Below, piece after piece: positions 41,672 through 54,801 of a DNA stretch of 64,000 nucleotides. The DNA lies in NCBI GenBank assembly GCA_008360975.2, contig CM039182.1, positions 90,231,405 to 90,295,404 of the forward strand, given 5' to 3'. The first letter of the stretch is position 1. Each line of letters opens with the position of its first letter. The notes below the pieces were generated by a model. It was not told where the DNA came from, ran no database searches, and was given only the letters and a program-made list of their open reading frames with translations. This stretch comes from Lichenostomus cassidix (Eukaryota; Chordata; Aves; Passeriformes; Meliphagidae). The position numbers were made by a program, and so were the translations under genes.

Positions 41672-43597
41672 GTATGTCCTCAAGCCCAAGTAATACTTAT
41701 GGTTGCATATCAGTATCTACAGTTTTCTGTAAGACCAAGCTAAGGATGCACTAGGTAAAATCAAAGCAAATCAAGCTGTGTATTTTGGGGGAGGAAGGGT
41801 TCGAGTTTTTAAAACCAAAGAGACACAACTACAACCAAAAGAAATTGTGCATGTAGTTGCAGGTGCCACATTTCTGTCACTTGTGAGAGATTTTATTTGA
41901 AGGGGTTGTAAACACAGGAGAATCCTCTGCTAAGACTCTCTATTAGAGTCTCTTGCAATAAATAATAGATTATCAGAACCCATTAGTGGATTTCAGTAAG
42001 AGCTCATTCAAGATAAGTGCAGGAGAGGTCACTGCTTAGACTGCATTCTTTGTGGAGATGGTCAGGAGTTATGTTACCTATCTCTGTATTTATTTTCAGT
42101 AATTTTATGTGCATGCACCGACACTGATTGCTCCTCTTTTAATGGTATTCCCAGAAAGGTCACACTAGCAATTCTGATAGGCAGGAGGTAAAAGCTTAAT
42201 GCCAACTGTACATACTTTCCAGCACTCTGGTTGGTTTCTAGCTGTGGAACTGAAGTAGAGCTTTCTGGACAAACTGACAGCAAGAAACACAGCAGCAACA
42301 ATTCAGAACTAGGAAAAAAAGTCTGTCTGTACGTTGATTTGCAGTGTTTGAGACTTTATTGCCTACAACATGGAAACTGGTGATATCTGGAAGCTAGATT
42401 GTATGAGGACAATCTAGAAGTGTTAGTCTCTTCTCCAATACATGTCAATCAGTAAAAAAAGAATAGTGATTTTCTCTTCTGATATTTGCAAGAAAAGATA
42501 TGCTATTTTACTCCACCTGCTTTTACTTTGTTCTTACTTTGCAGTGTAGCTCTGGAATTTTATTAGGAGAAGATGTTACATTTTATTTGAGTATAATTTG
42601 TAGGAGATACCCTAGAACAATGCCTCTTAAACTGCAAGGAATACATTTGAAGAAATCATTTTGGAGTCTGAAAGGATTTCTCTTACTCATTCCCTAGAGT
42701 TTGAAAGACTTCCCAGCTAATAGAGTTGTCAATAAAAAATTGAAAATGTAACTGAAATTTGTCTTCTGGAGACACTTCTGGTCTATGTGTGTACAGCTTG
42801 AAGCCATAGCAGCTTGTTGAGAGCCTTGTTTACTTCATTTTGTTCCAACTGTATTGCAACTGATTTTTCAATTGTCAGTATTAACAGTTTCTCTGCTCAT
42901 CTAAACCCAAACATATTCTTACAAGTAGTCACAAAATCCAATTAAAATAATCACAGAGAGAAAGAATTTTGCTTTTTACTTCAGTTATAACTAAAGATCC
43001 TGATATCTAGTCTTACTAGGTTCACTTGAGTAAAATGTCCATAGGCAGCAGCTGTAACTATAAAGTTATCAAACCACAAATATCATATATTTGAAAAATA
43101 GTGTTTACTGCAGTTTTAAATGATTGCAATTTCCATCTGAACTTCTCAGTGTATATTCTTTGATCATCTAATGCATAACACTGAAAACTTAGCATGTTTT
43201 TTCCACTTTTGGGGCTACCCAGACCACAAGGCTGCTCACCACTTGCCTGAACTTTGTATGAGAACCGAAATTCTCCTGGAATGTTATAAGCCCAAACAAA
43301 GTGACATTCACTGAGTTAGAATGTTTAATATTTTGAGCCCTCAGCATAGAATTGACTTGAACTTACTGTTAGAGCCCTTAGCTATTACTGTAAGTTGTGC
43401 AGAAAATTTTCTAAGCTTAGGGGCTTGGGTTAGGAAGAAAATAAAAGTATTGTGCTAGGAAACATAGTCATTAAACTATTGTATGTGCATAAAATATGTT
43501 TTTATAAAAGCAGTGAGGTGAATTGCAATTTGCTTCCCTGAAGTACACCTCTTCAGGTCTCAAAAACTCCTGAGTAAAAGTAAATGACAATGGTCTT

Positions 43598-43632
43598 TGC
43601 TGCTATTATTATTGTTGTTGTTCTTGTTATGA
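43598..43632. repeat. Compound trinucleotide repeat (GCT, ATT, GTT)
   Basis: Short runs of TGC, ATT and GTT units follow one another. The order of ATT then GTT resembles the microsatellite at 14842. Confidence 0.75.
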
Positions 43633-45574
43633 TGTTATTTTTTAATTTTTAGGTTTTTAAAGTATAATGGTGAATTCTGCAGTTGAGTTTGATCGAGCAC
43701 ATATTATCTTTTCTGTGTTTGAAAAAGTACTTGCCACATAGTAAACACTTCTGGTGGCAAGTTTCTGTTTTATTTCAGGAATATTTTGTAGGGGATATTT
43801 CTTGTCCCTCTTCCTTATGTGAAATAATTTTAAAGGGATTATTTCTGTCAGTTAATGCTAATTCAAGTGATAAAGACTAAACTAAATGTAGGCTCCAAAC
43901 TCATGAATGCAATCAGTCATTCTAACTAATGAACCATTTGAGTGCTCTTTATGAATACTCATCATCTTCCTACGTGATAGTTCTGCATTTGGCTTCTATC
44001 AGGTGGCCCTCTGTAGCTGTGTCTTTATAAACATGTCCTTCAAAGTAACCAAGACAAGGAGGCTAAAGGCTGGTAATGTCCTGTGCTGTTTGCTGTTGTC
44101 CACAAAATATTTCATTTCAATGAATTAACAGCAGTAAATTATCAAAAACTTGTTAAAGAGTTCTTAAATCCAGAACTCAATACCCCAGGCTCCTTTTCTG
44201 GAGTTTGCAAAGTCTGTGCGATCCATGCCTTAAAAGCTGAGGATAGGCAGTCTAAATGTAAAAATACAAAGGGAAGTGAAAGCATTTGTGGAGACTCTCT
44301 GGCCCTTGCAGAAGACAGAAATCGTATGTGGTGTTGGGTCTGTCAGTTTTCCGACTGGTTTCTGGCATCCTGACCCCACAGGTATGGTTTCTTTAGGAAA
44401 AACACACCCATGGCTGCCATAAGACACCATGTTAAAAGTTTTGATGACTGAACCATAAAGCATCCAGATCCTTCAGTCATCAGTAGGGGAAGTAGTTTAT
44501 GGTATATAAACTCCATAACTGTATGCTGATCTGAAGAAGAGCTGTAAGGGTGTAGCTATGCACATTACCTAAGAGTACTGTAGGCTTGATTTTCACATAA
44601 TGCAAAAGCATTTGCTGACACAAAGTGCTTCCCAACTTCAAGCAGCAGTGTAAAAAAAAAAAAAAAGGGAATTAATCCATAATATTACCTCTATTCATCT
44701 GTTTTCCTAGTTTCACTGGCTGTAACATTTCTCCTTTTGCTAATTTTTCAGACCAGTGGAGAGACCAATCACTTTTTTTCTCACTAAATTCTTCCTAGGC
44801 TGAACTAGGAATTTGTTTTTCATTATAATTCACCTTTTTTGTTATAACCAAAATGCTCTGTGGTTATGCTCAGATCTGAGCTAGGTTCCTGCCAGACTAA
44901 ATTTCTCCCAGTCATGTGAAGTGCAGTGCATCCTTGCTTCACTGTCTCAATGGCTGGGCTCTTGGGCTCTACTGCCCATGAGGAATTACTGTGGTTCTGG
45001 AAATGTGGCTGTGGAAGAGTTTTTCCCTGAGAGCAAGGCTCTACCATTTTTTTCCAAGCATCTGCATTTTGACCTGGTTTCTTAAGAAGGCAATGTTTAT
45101 ATGCTAGTGTGCTCTGTGGTTTTTTTACTATTGCTTAACAAACTTTGCCTGTTTCAGTCAAATCTGACAGATTTGAGCAAATACAGCTCTTAAGGACACA
45201 GAGCTGCAACAGATTTGATGGGAACCACCAGCTGTATGGAGAAGAGGTTCTGGTAGTGTCTCCTCTAAGGGAACAGAGTGAGTTCCTCATAGAGTAAGTT
45301 TATCCCTTTGTCTAAAGACAGATATTTTAAATGACCCACTACTGGGGAGCTTCACTCTTAGCCAAAGAGAATCCAGCCACAAGGCAGAAAAATACTTAGG
45401 AAAACAGCTTGGTCTAATTTCAATTGCTCAGTTGCATTGGATTGAAACCACAGTCTGAAATAGCAAAATCCTTTAGAAAGTGGAGTCTGTGCAATAGCCA
45501 TATCATAATTCAATTAGGTACTTAGTGCAGTTGAAAGGGTCCATGTGTACACATGCACTCACACTCACCTCTTG

Positions 45575-45718
45575 CTCGTAATTACCTCAGCTGGGCAGAG
45601 CATGGTGCTAATAATGCCAAGGTCATGTGTTCAGTCCCTGTAGGAGACATTCACCTAAGAGCTGGACTTGATGATCCTTGTGGGTTCCTTCCAACTCAGA
45701 ATATTCTGTGATTCTATG
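45575..45718 (+). mobile_element. Chimeric SINE: tRNA-Ile-like head with CR1-like tail
   Basis: The first half (45575-45650) aligns with a tRNA-Ile(AAT): CCTCAGCTGGGCAGAGC matches the A-box and D-arm, GGTGCTAATAATGCC is the anticodon arm with its AAT anticodon in place, and GTTCAGTCCC is the B-box and T-arm. The second half (45661-45718) begins GCTGGACTTGATGATCC and ends ATTCTGTGATTCTATG, the 3' end of a CR1 LINE. This head-tail design is that of the tRNA-Ile/CR1 SINE family described in zebra finch and other passerines, mobilised by CR1 reverse transcriptase. The tRNA half has lost stem pairing, so it is not a working tRNA gene. It lies in the same direction as GABBR2. Confidence 0.85.
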
Positions 45719-48700
45719 CTGTTGTAACTCCTTTACTCTACAGTTTAGCCTGAAAACTTCTGACTGGCCTATCTTCTCCCAACACAAATATCTATGAAAC
45801 AGATTGGATCTCTGTAGCCTTGGAAGGTAGGCAGTGATAATGTTTAATAAATAATTACTTGTCGGGAAAATGGACTACATTTTATAATTCCCAAGGTAAA
45901 AAGTTCTTGCATTAGTGTTAGATTCGATAAAAATGGTACCTTGCATACTGGATGCTAATGCTTCTTGTAGAATTTTAAAACCTCTTTATACAGGGCAGCA
46001 GCCTTTGCATTGCTTGATGTCTTAGTACCAATTAAGTAGTTATTTCTGTGATGTTTCCTATTATGCATTCTTATGATAACATTATCAATATTTAAAAATA
46101 AACTTCATTCTGGTATCTGGAATACCAGTGTTTAAGGTTTCACCGTAATTTGTCCTGGGATGGTAATAAACATGAAATACAGGAAAAAATCTGAACAAGG
46201 TACCATTTTGGAAGACATAGAAGAGAAAAAAGATATCAATAAGACATGTCCTATCTGGGCTTCAAGCATTGATGTAGATGTAAAATGCAGAAACCAATAT
46301 GAGGAAACCTTATATGAAGATGTTGCAATAACAAAAATACCAATATGCAGGAAAAATTAGTAGGCCATGCCAGTGTCAGAGCAGTGTAGTATGTTAAAGA
46401 AAAGTCAGTTCATATTACCAAATTAATAATTTCAGCATGTGATCCAGAATTCCTATGTATTCCAAGAGTATAACTATGCTGCCAGACACGTATTACTACA
46501 CAACAAACCAGAAGATCAGCTTTGGCTCATCTGAGGGACTTATAAACATTTCAATAGCAAAAATTGACTATGTAAACTAGACAAATGTACTACTCAGACT
46601 AACCTATTTTTAATTCAACAGATTAGAGAACCCACAGGCAGAGAATTGACCCTTGGTTTCATTCTAAATAGCACACAGAATCTGTTCCAAAGTCTTGATA
46701 TCTAAGTTTTCCACAGCTGCAAATACACTGTTCTTAGTTATGATAGCTTTGAAGAAGCAACAACCAAAAAAGATCCATAGACTGGTACTCAACTTCAGAA
46801 AGCAAAACACCATTAAACTGAGGAAGCCTCTTAAAGAGAAGCTAAAGAGAAAACTGTAGAGAGTTAAATCTTTGCAGGTGGTCTAGAGAGTACTAAGAAC
46901 TTCATATTTGAGACACAGGGAAAATTCATGCCACACATCAAGTAAGACTTGAAAAAGAAAAGACTCAGCATGACAAAACAGCAGGAAGACACCCTTCAAA
47001 AAAAAAAAAATCCAAATGGGGACAATACACAGGATCATGAAGTCTGGTAAGTTAAATGTAGAAGACAAGAAAGCAGTCAAAAACACCATCTTACAATGAA
47101 TGAAAAATGAATAATAAATGTTTCTATAAATACCAATAGCAGGAAGTTTGCCACGGAATCTTGGGAATAATATTTAAGCAGAACAGCGGATCATTACTTG
47201 CAGAAAATAAGGCTGTGTAGAATGATTAATTGATTGCTTTGCTGCTTTGTGCAGGAAAATTCTTAGTGGAAGGATTTGTGGAGATTGCTGTGCTAGAACC
47301 CTTTTGATTAACTCACTGAGGTGTGGCTGGAGTTGCTGGTAGGAATACAGAAACTGATCGGAAATAAATCAATGGAAAAAAGACTCTATCCTCAGGCTTT
47401 CTAAAGCAATTCAAAATAATAGTCAAACTACTGACAACAGTATGTAATCATTAGCTCAGAGCTGCTTTGATAACTGAGCAAAATGTTGCAAATATCTTGC
47501 CATGTTTTTAAGATAGAGTAGAAACCTTAAACTTGTAAGTTAATGTAGTAGGCCAACTTATAAAAATTATAATCAGGAGCAGAGTTAGAAATTTATATTC
47601 TACATTGAGGAGGAGTTGACGCCGCACTTGTGAAGGAACAAGTCATTAAAACTTGGTGAAGTCCTTTGAAGAAGCCAGCAGACATGAATAGAAACTGACA
47701 CAGCCAGCTAGGTCTCCAAAAAAGGACTCCTCAATGTCTTTCATCAAAGGAACTCACAGAAAGGAAATAGACATGGAATAAGAGAGAAACTCTCAAATGG
47801 GTAAGAAATTCTTTAGAATAAGGAAACAGAACTAAAAAATAAATAAAAGTTCATTTTCTAGTAAGGAGGGATAGAGTCCTTCAGGACAAGTCCCAGTCTT
47901 TGTGCTGGCACCTGTATTGTTCAGTGGAAGAAGTTACATCAAGTTATTTCAGGAAATATAAACGAGGGCTGATTGTGAAGAGTTCTGGACAGACATTGCG
48001 AAGCTCAACAGAAAATGAAATGTTTTTTCCTCATTTCAGCTGCAAACCTAAATGTTGTCTTGTTTGTGATGTAAAGTCTTTCTGCTATAGAGGAAGATGG
48101 AATTGTAGATTTGAAGTTCAGCTTCAACCCGTAGAGAAAACCCGTAAATATATTAAATAAATTGAATAATCTTTTTGAATAAGACAGAAAAGCCTGACAT
48201 AAAAAAATTACAACAGCCTAAGGTTTTCGTTTAAATAACTAACCCAGAACAAAATCACGGTAGCTGGCTTGACACAGCTCTCTGACCACCCACATATGTT
48301 GAATACATCCTCAGTAGATGGATGTCAATGCAACAGCACTGGAGGGATAAATATTGTTCCTGGGTATCTTCTTGTCTTTTCTGTGAAACTGCTCCTAGAA
48401 CCTGAAGAAATTAATACTGCTGAGCTGTTATTTGGACTGTACACGAATTCAACTCTACATAAATATACAATTCTAAAAGTTACTCACTATAGTAATGCAA
48501 AGTCAATGATAAGTGAGAGCTGTGCAAAAATAACTGAGATGTGATGTAAAGAATACTCAGGAAGAAGTGCATATATTAGGTGTGAAAGTCCAAGGCGAGC
48601 ATGGTGCTATACCCAGATGGACTAGTTAACTAAGAGCTGAGGCCATCAAATAGAAAATTTTCCTTAGGACAGACTTTTGTCTTGTAAAATTTATTTTGTC

Positions 48701-48849
48701 TCTACATTTTTATAATGGAAGTTATGTGAACATTTGGATTCAACTGCACAGATGTAGATTTTTTTTCTTTAACATTCATCTTCATTAGTAACAGTGCTGT
48801 TGTAGGAACTGGAAAATACTTTGGTCCAAAATTATACACAAAGGACTGT

Positions 48850-48876
48850 GGGGTGGGGTGGGCTGGGGTAGGGGGG
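48850..48876 (+). other. Canonical G-quadruplex motif
   Basis: Five G runs (4, 4, 3, 4 and 6 bases) are separated by loops of 1, 1, 2 and 2 bases. This satisfies the G3+N1-7 rule with very short loops, which usually gives stable quadruplexes. It is on the coding strand, so it would also be present in the GABBR2 pre-mRNA. Confidence 0.88.
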
Positions 48877-51800
48877 TATTTGTATTCACATGATAATATG
48901 GGAGTAACAGGTATGGAATAGGTGAAGACGTCTGGTTCAAATTCATGCACCCAAGTAGATTTATGTAAATTCTTTTCCATTTTGAAACAATCAGATCACG
49001 TTCTTTTCTATTTCTGCATATGTATATATGCATAAACAGATGTGTTTTGGGGGTTTTGTTTACATTGTGCTGTTCAGTCAGCTAACAGCTGGATTAGAGA
49101 GAACTTTGTCAAATGTGTGATATGAAATGAAGAATTTAATTGGCTGAAGTAGTTTCTGGGGGTGTTCAGTCTAATGCAGGTCAGAGCTTGTTAGACAATT
49201 TGTTCTCTAAATATCATTACGCCCATCTGTTTCCCCTACAATTTTTTAAATAAATTTAATTTCTTTCCTTCCAATTTGAAATATTACAGACTGTGGGAGC
49301 CAAATGTCTCCTGAAATCTGTAGCCTGCTTTCAAACCCTGCTATTGTAGCTCCCAGCAGGCGGCCCGCCAGGAGTGGCTGAAACTGAGAACTCCTACTTG
49401 CATCTGCTGGGACACTCTGGTGGCAGGCAGGCAGTCCAGAGAGAAGGAAAATGAATGGCCATTAAAGTCATCTGTAAACCTTCCACCAGCCCTGAGGATC
49501 TAGCACAGGTCCAAAGAAAGAGTAAATACTGAAGACTAAAAGCTGGTTTACTTCTCTCTTTCATTTGACATAAGTTTCCAAGGAAACAGAACAAAACGTG
49601 AGAACTGGGAGCCAGCAGCTGAGATTGACTCAGCTGGTGGCTAGTCCTGCTTCTGTTCCCATGGAAACATGTATCAAATTGGCAAAAATAAGGAAATAGG
49701 GCAGGGTCAGTTCCAAAATGGCAGGATGAATGGCTGCTGCTTCAGTTACTTAACAAGATGATGCTTGCTGATACTTATTCCTCTTCAGTAAAAAATTCCA
49801 ATTTTAGTTCTGCCTCCCAAAAAAGAGTACTTCCCAACCTGTAGGAACCACTATCATTGATGAGACTCCTCTTGTCCAGCAGCTTGTTTAAAACAGTGAC
49901 TGGCCCAAATACTTTCAGAGGTGGATACCAGAAATGTGTAGTGCACACCAGAAAGTTCATCTGTCACACTTGAAATTTCAGCCATGATTCATAATGAGTA
50001 GTGACTTGAAATGAGCAGTTGTTTATAGCTCATAACTCTTATACTCTCACTAATTGAACACTTTTGTTATTCCTGTAAATGTCAGGGGTTTTTGACTCTT
50101 GCAAACTTTGCCCAGTTCAGTGTAATTGCTAACTAGACACTGTGTGAAGAACTTCCTTTTTCATTTCAATTTTGGAAATGCTGCTTTTCAGTCTCATTGG
50201 ACAGACATTACTTTTCTTTTAGGGAAAAAATATAGAATTGAATCATCTACATCTCCTTTTGCAGCACCAATCATTAATCTGCATCTGTGTGTTTACAACT
50301 TTATTTTCCTCTTTTCCTCTTTGGTAGACAGTCCCAATCTTATTAAGCTCTTTTTCATATGACATAGAAACTCTAAAGAATCCTTTTTAGTTAGGATGAC
50401 TAATATTGCATATTTTAGAAGAGCTGCGTAATGTGTTTTATCTATTATTCATCCTCTTCCATATATTTGGTGTATTATTTTTCACTGTTGCACACCATTG
50501 AGCAAAATTTTGGACTTCACTGTCAAAGCGATTCCCAGATCATTTCCATGAACTAATTATGACTCTGAGAAAACATATAAGTAGTTCCACTGTTTTTACA
50601 GTGGCGTTAGAGTTACTGAAATCAAATTCCACTTGTCATCATATGGCCCACTCAGCTACTCTCCTCACACATTTTTAGACTCCATTAACCTCAGTATTTT
50701 TGGCTGGATGTTTTCATGCTTGCGCTATTGGACAGCACTGATTTTAGTATGGAATTATGGTTCTTAGAGTGGAAGTATTGTTCTGGAATATGGAAGCATG
50801 ACAGTGGAGGGATTTTACTATATAGTTATTGTTACTTGTGCTGCTGTTATCTAATCACCCTTCTGGTTTGTCACTGCTACTTTGCTGTGGCTCCTCCAGT
50901 TCTGAGGGCTCTGTTGCCAGAGGTACCCAACAGGACCCATCCTTTCAACTGCTTTTGGAAATCCAGACTGTTGTTTCCCCTTCGGGATTTTAAAGCATAA
51001 TCCCTAGTCCTCAGCAAGTCTGTTGGAGGAAAGGAAATCAGATGTCAGATATCTAACTCCAACAAATCAATATATACACATGGACCGAAGCAGCCATTTA
51101 CCACTCGTGACAGCAGCACCACTGAGGTTGCTGTGTGAGACAGCCAGTGAATGATTCACCACCTAACCACCATTAAAAGCAGCAGACACATCATCTGTCA
51201 GGGATACCTGGCTGCTTCACACAGAATGCACTGTGACAGTTTTGTTCATTCACTGAGAAGACTCAGTATATGATAGACACAGGGGCACTTCCTCACTTTA
51301 AACTTTGAATACATAAGATACAATCATTCAGATTTATTTCTCTAAAACCTGAAGCCAGAGCCAAAGCTAACACTGATTTTATGCTCCTTTGCAAGACTAC
51401 AGTGTTGGCATAGGACAACACTGATACTTTTTGGCAGATAGGAACTGCCTACCAAGTGCAAAACATACCTGGCTTTAGGATATTTCAGTGTTTGTTGAGC
51501 AGTACCACATTAGCAAGGTCACAGAAGCTCTTCTCCTCACATGCTTACCTTCTTTCAGAAATAAGTCTCTGTGCAATCTCTGGACACATTTTTACTTGAA
51601 CTGCATATTGAGTGTCAAGATTTACAGGTTTTATAATCCAGACAGGAGCATTTTTTCTCCTTTTTTCAGTGATTTGAGTTCCTAACATCAGAAGCGAAAA
51701 AAAAGAGAAGAAAACTCCATCAAACACCAAAACACGACGAGGAAAAACTTCTAGAAAACAGAGTCTAGGAACTGATTAATCTTCCTTGCTGCATTTTCTC

Positions 51801-53020
51801 CTGGGTATTCAATGTTCAACCCTTTCTAGTACTCTAGCATCTCTCTTGTTTAACCACTGTATAAAGAAAGACAGACTTTAGTTTATGTCCAAAACCAGAA
51901 GCTGATACAGATCAAACAAACAACAATGAATTACTCTATCAATATGCTAAGGCTGTGATAGAGACCAATAAAATCCTTCCACAAGTCATCTCTGAAAATA
52001 GAGAATCCTGCATTAAAATAGCTAGTTAGGATAGAAAATTGTCTAATGTAATTAATATTTCTTTGGGAAGATTATTCTGTTGGTCCTTCAAGTGTTTAAA
52101 TAGGCTGGTACTGAAAAGATACAATCTGTATATCCTGGTGCTTCTTTAAAACAATTCTTTCAATCATAAGCAACCTTATGGAGAAGCAAAGCCTCAGCTT
52201 GTATTATAGGTAATTTTAGATGTTATGGTTTGCCCAGAATGTCCTGAGTGGTGGCCAAGAAATTACACAGTAATGGATTAATGGCAGTGATTAGTCCTGT
52301 TGTCAATTTGGAGAAGCAAGCCATTGAATCACCTGCCACAAGATCTCTATGCAGTGCTTGGCCATTAAGTTAGTTCTCTCACTCACAAAGTACACCTTGG
52401 CTTTGCACTAAAACCACTTCAGTGCTGCTCAGACTTGATAGGAACTGATGTACTTTTCCTTCGAGGTGAAGTGCCAGGTGGAGCACTCTTGTCTCTAAGC
52501 ATACCCAGGGAGACAGGGAGAGCTGTCTGGACAGCAAGGGCACACACAAACAGGCAATAAGCAGATGGCAGAGTGCTGCAAACTTTACCCAGACTTTGTG
52601 CTGCTGCACAGAGAGCCTGAAGAAGAGCTTGGTTGAACGAAGTCATCCTCTTTATGTCTGTGCAGTACAGGTCATTTCATTTCTGCATTTAGTTCTCCTG
52701 GATTCCTCATTGTTACTATGCTCTCTTACAGAGCAGCATCTGTAAGCAATCTGGTTTTGTGCCCAAACCTTGAAGACTCTGTCCTTGCCTAGCAAAGCAA
52801 AGCAGTCATAATTTGGAAATTATAAAAAAAAAAGTGCTAGTATCAACACAGGACATTTTCTGCAAGTGCCTTGGGCCATTCTCTGCTTGAGTTTCCCATA
52901 TGGTAGTAAATCAAAGCCTTTCTATGACTATGTTTTAGGAATGTAAAATTTCTTTGCTTTAGAGGGTAAAATTGTTTCTTCTCTGATAAGCATATGCTAA
53001 AATTTAGGTGTACATTTTAT

Positions 53021-53061
53021 ATATTTCTCACTTGCATATTTCATGTGCAAGTGAGAAATAT
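53021..53061. repeat. Perfect inverted repeat with 16-base arms
   Basis: The arms 53021-53036 (ATATTTCTCACTTGCA) and 53046-53061 are exact complements around the loop TATTTCATG. The flanking bases do not pair, so the stem ends sharply. It is too short for a typical microRNA precursor and has no recognised transposon ends. Confidence 0.92.
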
Positions 53062-54788
53062 TTTGTCTCTGCCAAACACTAGAATGAACTTTTCTACAAA
53101 AATTGCAGATTATCACAAATCTCCATAGTGCAAAAGCAAGGATTGTTTCTCAAATAGCTTTCTCCAGCATTAATATCCAGCAGAATGTATTTAAGCATAT
53201 GCACTTTCATTTTAAAATACCCTGCTGTATAGACTTCTCTCCCTGGATAAAAGAGAAGAAACACATAATAGCTGTTAATCACATTATTAATGGGGGCAAT
53301 ATGCATTAGCAATACTTCAGTTGCATATGTATTTTTTAAAGCTATAAAACAGAGGGCATCTTGCTTTTTAAAGACCTGAATCACCCTGAAGTCTACTTTC
53401 AAACTCTCTTTGTTCTAATACCTCCAGCAGCTGTACTCTGGGAAGTGTTTTCCCTCCTTCCATGCTTCTCTACCCCCATATAATGTTTTCTCCTGCCTAT
53501 ATCCATGAACTCTCATGCTTAACAAGTTTTACCTCATGCTCACTTTCACTACCATAATGTGCAGGTCGTTCATAAAACTGACTGTGTGAAAGGACAGCAA
53601 ACTTGTGGCTTAGGTCAGCTCAGCTTCAGATCACTACCCACTACCCACACTCAAGCAGCTATTAAAGACTGGTGATGATGTGACTGCAGGGGACCATCGG
53701 TCAGGAGTAAGCAGAAAATTGTAGAATGATGCAGATTGGACAATTTCCCAAAAGAGGTACTCAGTTCTCTTTTTGTTAAGAATGCTGAGACTGCTTAAAT
53801 CCAATAATTCATTTTTTTTCACTAAACAATGAGTTATGAATCAACCATGAGCTACACAGGTTGGTATGGACATTCTTCTGGACAGGCAGTGAAAGGCTTC
53901 CCACTAAGGCTTGCTTTAATGGTTTGTAGTAAGACTCAAAAATAACTGCTTACTAACTAGTTACGTGGAAGTGGTAGAGAAGTTCCTAGTGCATGAGGGT
54001 GCATCATAAAGGGAGAAACCCAGTCCCCACAGCTGTAGCTTCCTGGCAGCCCTCTGTTGGTTTTTTTGGTTGTTTTTTTTTTTTTTTTGGTTGTAGTCAA
54101 TGATCTTTTCAACAGAAAATACTGAGTTTTCCTTCTATTATCATAATTACTTCTCACCTTAACAGCAATGTCATGGATCCATTTTTTTTTTTTATTTTCA
54201 GGTACATTAAAAAAAAAACATAGTGTTGTCTTTTAGCTGCTTGTTCTTGAAAACTTGTATTAGCCATCCTGATTTTTCTCATGTAATTTCTGCTACAACA
54301 TATAACTTCCTTATTATGACTATGTTATAAATGACTCCTGGTTTTCTAAAATAACATTTTGGATATAAGTTATTTGGGAGCTTAATTCATTAGAATTCCC
54401 ATTTTATTCAATGCTTTCCATTGATTCTGTGATATTTGTATTGCTTTCTCATGAAGCATCAGTGACCCAAGAATTTTAGAGATTGGAGAATCTTTCTAAG
54501 CAGCTGATAATTCCTTTATCACTTTATATCAGGTTAGAGTTTACAAAGCTGGAATCCTCATTTCATGGAAGTACCCTGCTTATATTTTAAAATTATTATG
54601 TCTGCTTTTTTCATTAACAAATGAAATATTGTGTAATTCTTACCAGTGTGGAAGAGTCTCTTCGAATCTGTTCAAAATTAGATACTCCAAAAGGCACATA
54701 TTTGTGAAAAAATGCTTCTCAAAATATTTAATTTTAGCATGTTGCATATAGATGTACATGTATATGTATGAACGTGTGTTAATATGTA

Positions 54789-54801
54789 CATATATATATA
54801 T
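54789..54801. repeat. Short TA dinucleotide repeat
   Basis: A run of about six AT units lies in an AT-rich segment with several GTACAT motifs. Confidence 0.7.

Noticed and set aside
45575..45650. A tRNA-Ile(AAT) gene
   Set aside because: Anticodon and boxes are recognisable, but the stems have lost pairing and the sequence continues directly into a CR1 tail, so it is a SINE head.
53021..53061. A microRNA precursor
   Set aside because: The stem is only 16 base pairs, shorter than needed for a typical Drosha/Dicer substrate, and flanking bases do not pair.
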